A stretch of DNA of 9,100 nt from Blautia sp. (GTDB lineage Bacteria > Bacillota > Clostridia > Lachnospirales > Lachnospiraceae): contig JAFOJB010000113.1 in the NCBI GenBank assembly GCA_017420455.1, positions 1 through 9,100 on the forward strand, written 5' to 3'. Of this stretch, positions 6,387-9,100 are shown piece by piece; position 1 is the stretch's first letter, and each line of letters opens with the position of its first letter. A model generated the notes under the pieces. That model saw only the letters and a program-made list of their open reading frames with translations. It made no database searches and was not told the origin of the DNA. A program made the position numbers and the translations under genes.

Positions 6387-9041
6387 GTGAAGAAAAAGAA
6401 ATGCAACATAATACTTTCAGCGATTCTTGCGGGCACAATGGCAGTTTCTTCTGCCGGTATGGTTCCGGCGGAAGAGTTGACCTCAGGCCTGGATTCAGGA
6501 TACGTGGATGCGCTTCCGGAGGATTATGCTCTTACAAATACCGGCGCCGAAGAGGATCTTTCCTATGAGCTGTCAGGGGATATTCTTGGTTCCGGTTCGG
6601 TTTCAGCGGATAATGGCGGCGCTGCCGGTTTTCTTCTTCCGGTGGGAGATGAGCTGGGAGAAAACACCGTAGGAGAAACGGAAATACTTGGAGACGAGAT
6701 CGCCGGTCCGGCGTCATACGGCGAAGAGCTCTATGATGGACAGAGTGCTGCGCTCAGCGCGGGGACAGAGGAGCTGCTGGGAGACGGGTCCGTACCTGGA
6801 GAGACGGAAGAAGGGATCCGCTATATCAAGGGCAGAAAGCTGACGGATGAAGAACGCGCGGCAGAGCAGGAACCCTTTAAAAATCTTCCGGAGCTTATGA
6901 AAGCTCCGGAGGTAGCGGAAAGCAGCGAGACAGGGGATGAGGAGCTGGGCATTGCCTATGCGGCGCTCCCCACTGCCTTCGATGCCAGAGAGGAAGGGTA
7001 TGTAACCCCGGTCAAGAACCAGAATCCCTTCAACAACTGCTGGGCTTATTCCATCGCTTCCCTGATGGAATCCTCCCTGCTGCTCCGCAAAAAGGGCGTC
7101 TACGATCTTTCGGAGGAACAGCTCTCTTACTTTATCTACAACCGTGAGAACGATCCTCTGGGAAATACGCCGGGAGACAATGTGCTGCTGAGGAGCGGCA
7201 GCTACCTGGAAGGCGGCAATATGGAGCTTGGCGCAGTGTACCTCAGCACCTGGGCCGGTATGGCAGTGGACGCGAAGTATCCGAAGTATACGGATTGGGT
7301 AAATCCCGGTACAGCACAGGCGTATGATACGGACGCCTATATGCAGGATGCCGTTTTTTCGAATTATTCTGTTTCAAGGGTAAAACAGCTGGTCTACGCC
7401 TATAAATCTGTAGGCGTCCTGATCGACATGAACCTTGACCACTATAATGAAGACACTGCCGCCATGGGTTATGCCGGAAAAAGCGCCGGGATCAACCATG
7501 CGGTGACCATCGTGGGCTGGGACAACAGCTACTCGAAGAACAACTTCATTGCCGCGTCAAAGATCACTTCGGACGGAGCCTGGATCGTGAAGAACAGCTG
7601 GGGCACGGAAAAGGGAGACCAGGGTTATTTCTACCTTTCCTACCAGGATACCTCCATCAGCGATGTCGTAGCGATGACCGCCAATGTGGACGTGGATTAC
7701 AAGAACAATTATTTCTACGATGGAGCGGCGACTCTTACCACCTTCAATCTGGAACCGGGGTCTTCCGCGGCCTGCATCTATGATGCAAAGGCCGGAAATG
7801 GTCTTGCCGAGTCTCTTGGAGAGATTTCTCTTGTAACCAACTCTGACAACAACAAATTTGTGATCGAGATTTATGTAGGCCTGACGGATGAGACAAATCC
7901 CACCAGCGGAACGCTGGCTTTCCGTTCCACCACATATACCCAGACCTTCGGGGGCGTGGACAATGTTCCCCTTGGCAGAGGCATCGAGATCGCTCCCGGG
8001 ACGAAATTCTCCGTAAGGCTCAGGAATGCGGGAACCGAGAAGATCAATTTTGGCATCGAGCAGTCCTACGTTTACACGCAGAAAGGAAAGCCCTGGCTTG
8101 AGGCGGTTTCAGCGTGTGCACCGAACCAGGGATTCTGTTATCACAACGGATCCTGGATCGACCTGGGCGTGACCGGTATTGATGGAAAGCCCTGCTGCCC
8201 GAGGATCAAGGCACATACCAGGACAGAAAACTATGCGCCGCAGATTTCTTTACCTGTTTCTTCGGCAACTCTTGTTTCCGGAGAGGTATATCAGCTGAAT
8301 CCCAATGTTGCGCCGGCCTCCTTCGGAAGTCTGGGACTTACCTGGAAAAGCAGCAACTCATCTGTCGCGGATGTGGATTCCAGCGGACTTGTGACAGCGT
8401 TGAATCCGGGTACTGCAGTGGTTACCTGTTACAGCAACAAGAATCCCGGAATGGTCGTAAAATGCAGCTTTACGGTAAAGCCTGCGGCTCCCGCAGCAGC
8501 TTCCGCGGTAATGACCGCCTATAACAAGATTACCATCAGCTGGTCTCAGGTATCTGGCTGCGATGGATACGCGGTATATACTGTAGCAGGCGACGGAACA
8601 AAAACCTATCTGAGATACGTGGAGGGGGCCGGAAAGCTTTCCTATACGGATCTGGAAAAAGTGTCCTCCGGGAAGTATTTCAGTCCCGGTACTACCAGAA
8701 GATACGCCGTAAAGGCTTATAAGATCGTGAACGGGAGCAGGCTTTTCAGCAAGACGTATTCCCCTGTGGCGTCGGTGAAGATAGTTCTCGGAAAAACAAA
8801 AACTACTGTGCGGGCCCAGAACTCCATGGTGAATACGCTTTCCTGGAACCCTGTGAGCGGCGCCGATGGATACCGGATCTACCGCAGGGCTCCCGGCGGA
8901 ACCTGGGAGCAGCTCGCCAGGGTGACAGGCGGTAATACGACGGCCTATACGGATAAAAAGATCACTGCTCTGCAGAAATATCAGTACTGTGTCCGGGCTT
9001 ACCGGGATATTTCTTCGGAGTATCTCCCGTCTTCTTTATAA
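6387..9041 (+). CDS. Secreted papain-like (C1) cysteine protease with lectin-like, Big2 and FN3-like domains
   Basis: This 884-residue exported protease should cleave peptide bonds outside the cell; the substrate is unknown. Residues 1-28 are a signal peptide (MKKKKCNIILSAILAGTMAV). An acidic propeptide (about 29-190) contains three loose ILGDGSV-like repeats. The C1 peptidase domain (about 192-430) has Q212 (oxyanion hole), C218 in NNCWAYS, H371 in GINHAVTIVGWD and N403 in WIVKNSWGT, so the active site is complete. A lectin-like domain typical of bacterial C1 proteases (about 430-610), a Big2 domain (618-697, with TWKSSNSSVADVDSSGLVTA) and two FN3-like domains (699-802 and 803-884) follow. 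The start is GTG at 6387, with AGGAGGG six bases upstream; the nearby ATG at 6401 is out of frame and no other start would keep the signal peptide. The last FN3 unit stops before its final strand. No LPXTG motif or membrane anchor is visible. Confidence 0.95.
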   Translation: MKKKKCNIILSAILAGTMAVSSAGMVPAEELTSGLDSGYVDALPEDYALTNTGAEEDLSYELSGDILGSGSVSADNGGAAGFLLPVGDELGENTVGETEILGDEIAGPASYGEELYDGQSAALSAGTEELLGDGSVPGETEEGIRYIKGRKLTDEERAAEQEPFKNLPELMKAPEVAESSETGDEELGIAYAALPTAFDAREEGYVTPVKNQNPFNNCWAYSIASLMESSLLLRKKGVYDLSEEQLSYFIYNRENDPLGNTPGDNVLLRSGSYLEGGNMELGAVYLSTWAGMAVDAKYPKYTDWVNPGTAQAYDTDAYMQDAVFSNYSVSRVKQLVYAYKSVGVLIDMNLDHYNEDTAAMGYAGKSAGINHAVTIVGWDNSYSKNNFIAASKITSDGAWIVKNSWGTEKGDQGYFYLSYQDTSISDVVAMTANVDVDYKNNYFYDGAATLTTFNLEPGSSAACIYDAKAGNGLAESLGEISLVTNSDNNKFVIEIYVGLTDETNPTSGTLAFRSTTYTQTFGGVDNVPLGRGIEIAPGTKFSVRLRNAGTEKINFGIEQSYVYTQKGKPWLEAVSACAPNQGFCYHNGSWIDLGVTGIDGKPCCPRIKAHTRTENYAPQISLPVSSATLVSGEVYQLNPNVAPASFGSLGLTWKSSNSSVADVDSSGLVTALNPGTAVVTCYSNKNPGMVVKCSFTVKPAAPAAASAVMTAYNKITISWSQVSGCDGYAVYTVAGDGTKTYLRYVEGAGKLSYTDLEKVSSGKYFSPGTTRRYAVKAYKIVNGSRLFSKTYSPVASVKIVLGKTKTTVRAQNSMVNTLSWNPVSGADGYRIYRRAPGGTWEQLARVTGGNTTAYTDKKITALQKYQYCVRAYRDISSEYLPSSL
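8978..9005 (+). repeat. Copy 2 of near-identical FN3-coding segment
   Basis: This is the partner of the 28-base segment at 5015-5042, in the last FN3-like unit of the C1 protease. It matches at 27 of 28 positions. Identity falls away straight after it, where the protease gene reaches its early stop. Confidence 0.85.
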
Positions 9042-9100
9042 CTACAAAGCTTCTTTCCTGTCCGAGGCCGGGAATAACAATTTTGTTTACCCCTTCAAAG
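9042..9100. other. Downstream flank, nothing recognised
   Basis: These 59 bases follow the protease stop. I see no convincing terminator stem, ribosome binding site or gene start before the window ends. Confidence 0.5.

Noticed and set aside
6387..9041. Sortase (LPXTG) anchoring of the protease
   Set aside because: The C-terminus has no LPXTG motif, no hydrophobic segment and no basic tail.

Overview
The window looks like chromosomal DNA from a gut-type Lachnospiraceae (Bacillota, Clostridia). This rests on the moderately GC-rich composition, strong AGGAGG-type ribosome binding sites, a YfhO-family envelope protein, and modular secreted proteins built from Big2 and FN3-like domains. The species cannot be named from the sequence alone.

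Layout, left to right. (1) Positions 2-1309 (+) hold the C-terminal part of a YfhO-family membrane protein, probably a GT-C-like envelope glycosylation factor. It carries an unusual Glu/Gln/Lys-rich insert, and the gene begins outside the window. (2) Positions 1359-2207 (-) encode an AraC-family regulator that converges on the first gene. (3) Positions 2400-4202 (+) encode a full-length L-fucose isomerase (FucI), transcribed divergently from the regulator. The 192-bp gap between them holds two overlapping, nearly mirror-symmetric promoters around a TTCCGGAA palindrome. FucI is followed directly by a strong intrinsic terminator, so it appears to be a single-gene unit with no kinase, aldolase or permease beside it. 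(4) Positions 4416-6047 (+) encode a secreted protein with three FN3-like repeats and a C-terminal lysozyme-like domain, a candidate cell-wall hydrolase. It has its own good promoter just after the fucI terminator. (5) Positions 6048-6386 are a 339-bp non-coding gap with two hairpins, a sigma-A-type promoter and a leader predicted to fold into a long stem. (6) Positions 6387-9041 (+) encode a secreted papain-like (C1) cysteine protease that starts at GTG. It has an acidic propeptide, a complete Gln/Cys/His/Asn active site, a lectin-like domain, a Big2 domain and two FN3-like domains, the last cut short.

How the genes fit together: the AraC regulator and FucI form a plausible sugar-responsive pair, although the inducer cannot be read from sequence. 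The two large secreted proteins carry the same tandem pair of FN3-like modules, including a 28-nt stretch that differs at one position. They may therefore be placed on the same surface or polymer while carrying different hydrolytic domains. No phage, transposon, CRISPR, tRNA or rRNA was recognised. I found no clear evidence of a wholly new system. The best leads are the shared-module protease/hydrolase pair, the structured leader of the protease gene, and the symmetric fucI control region.
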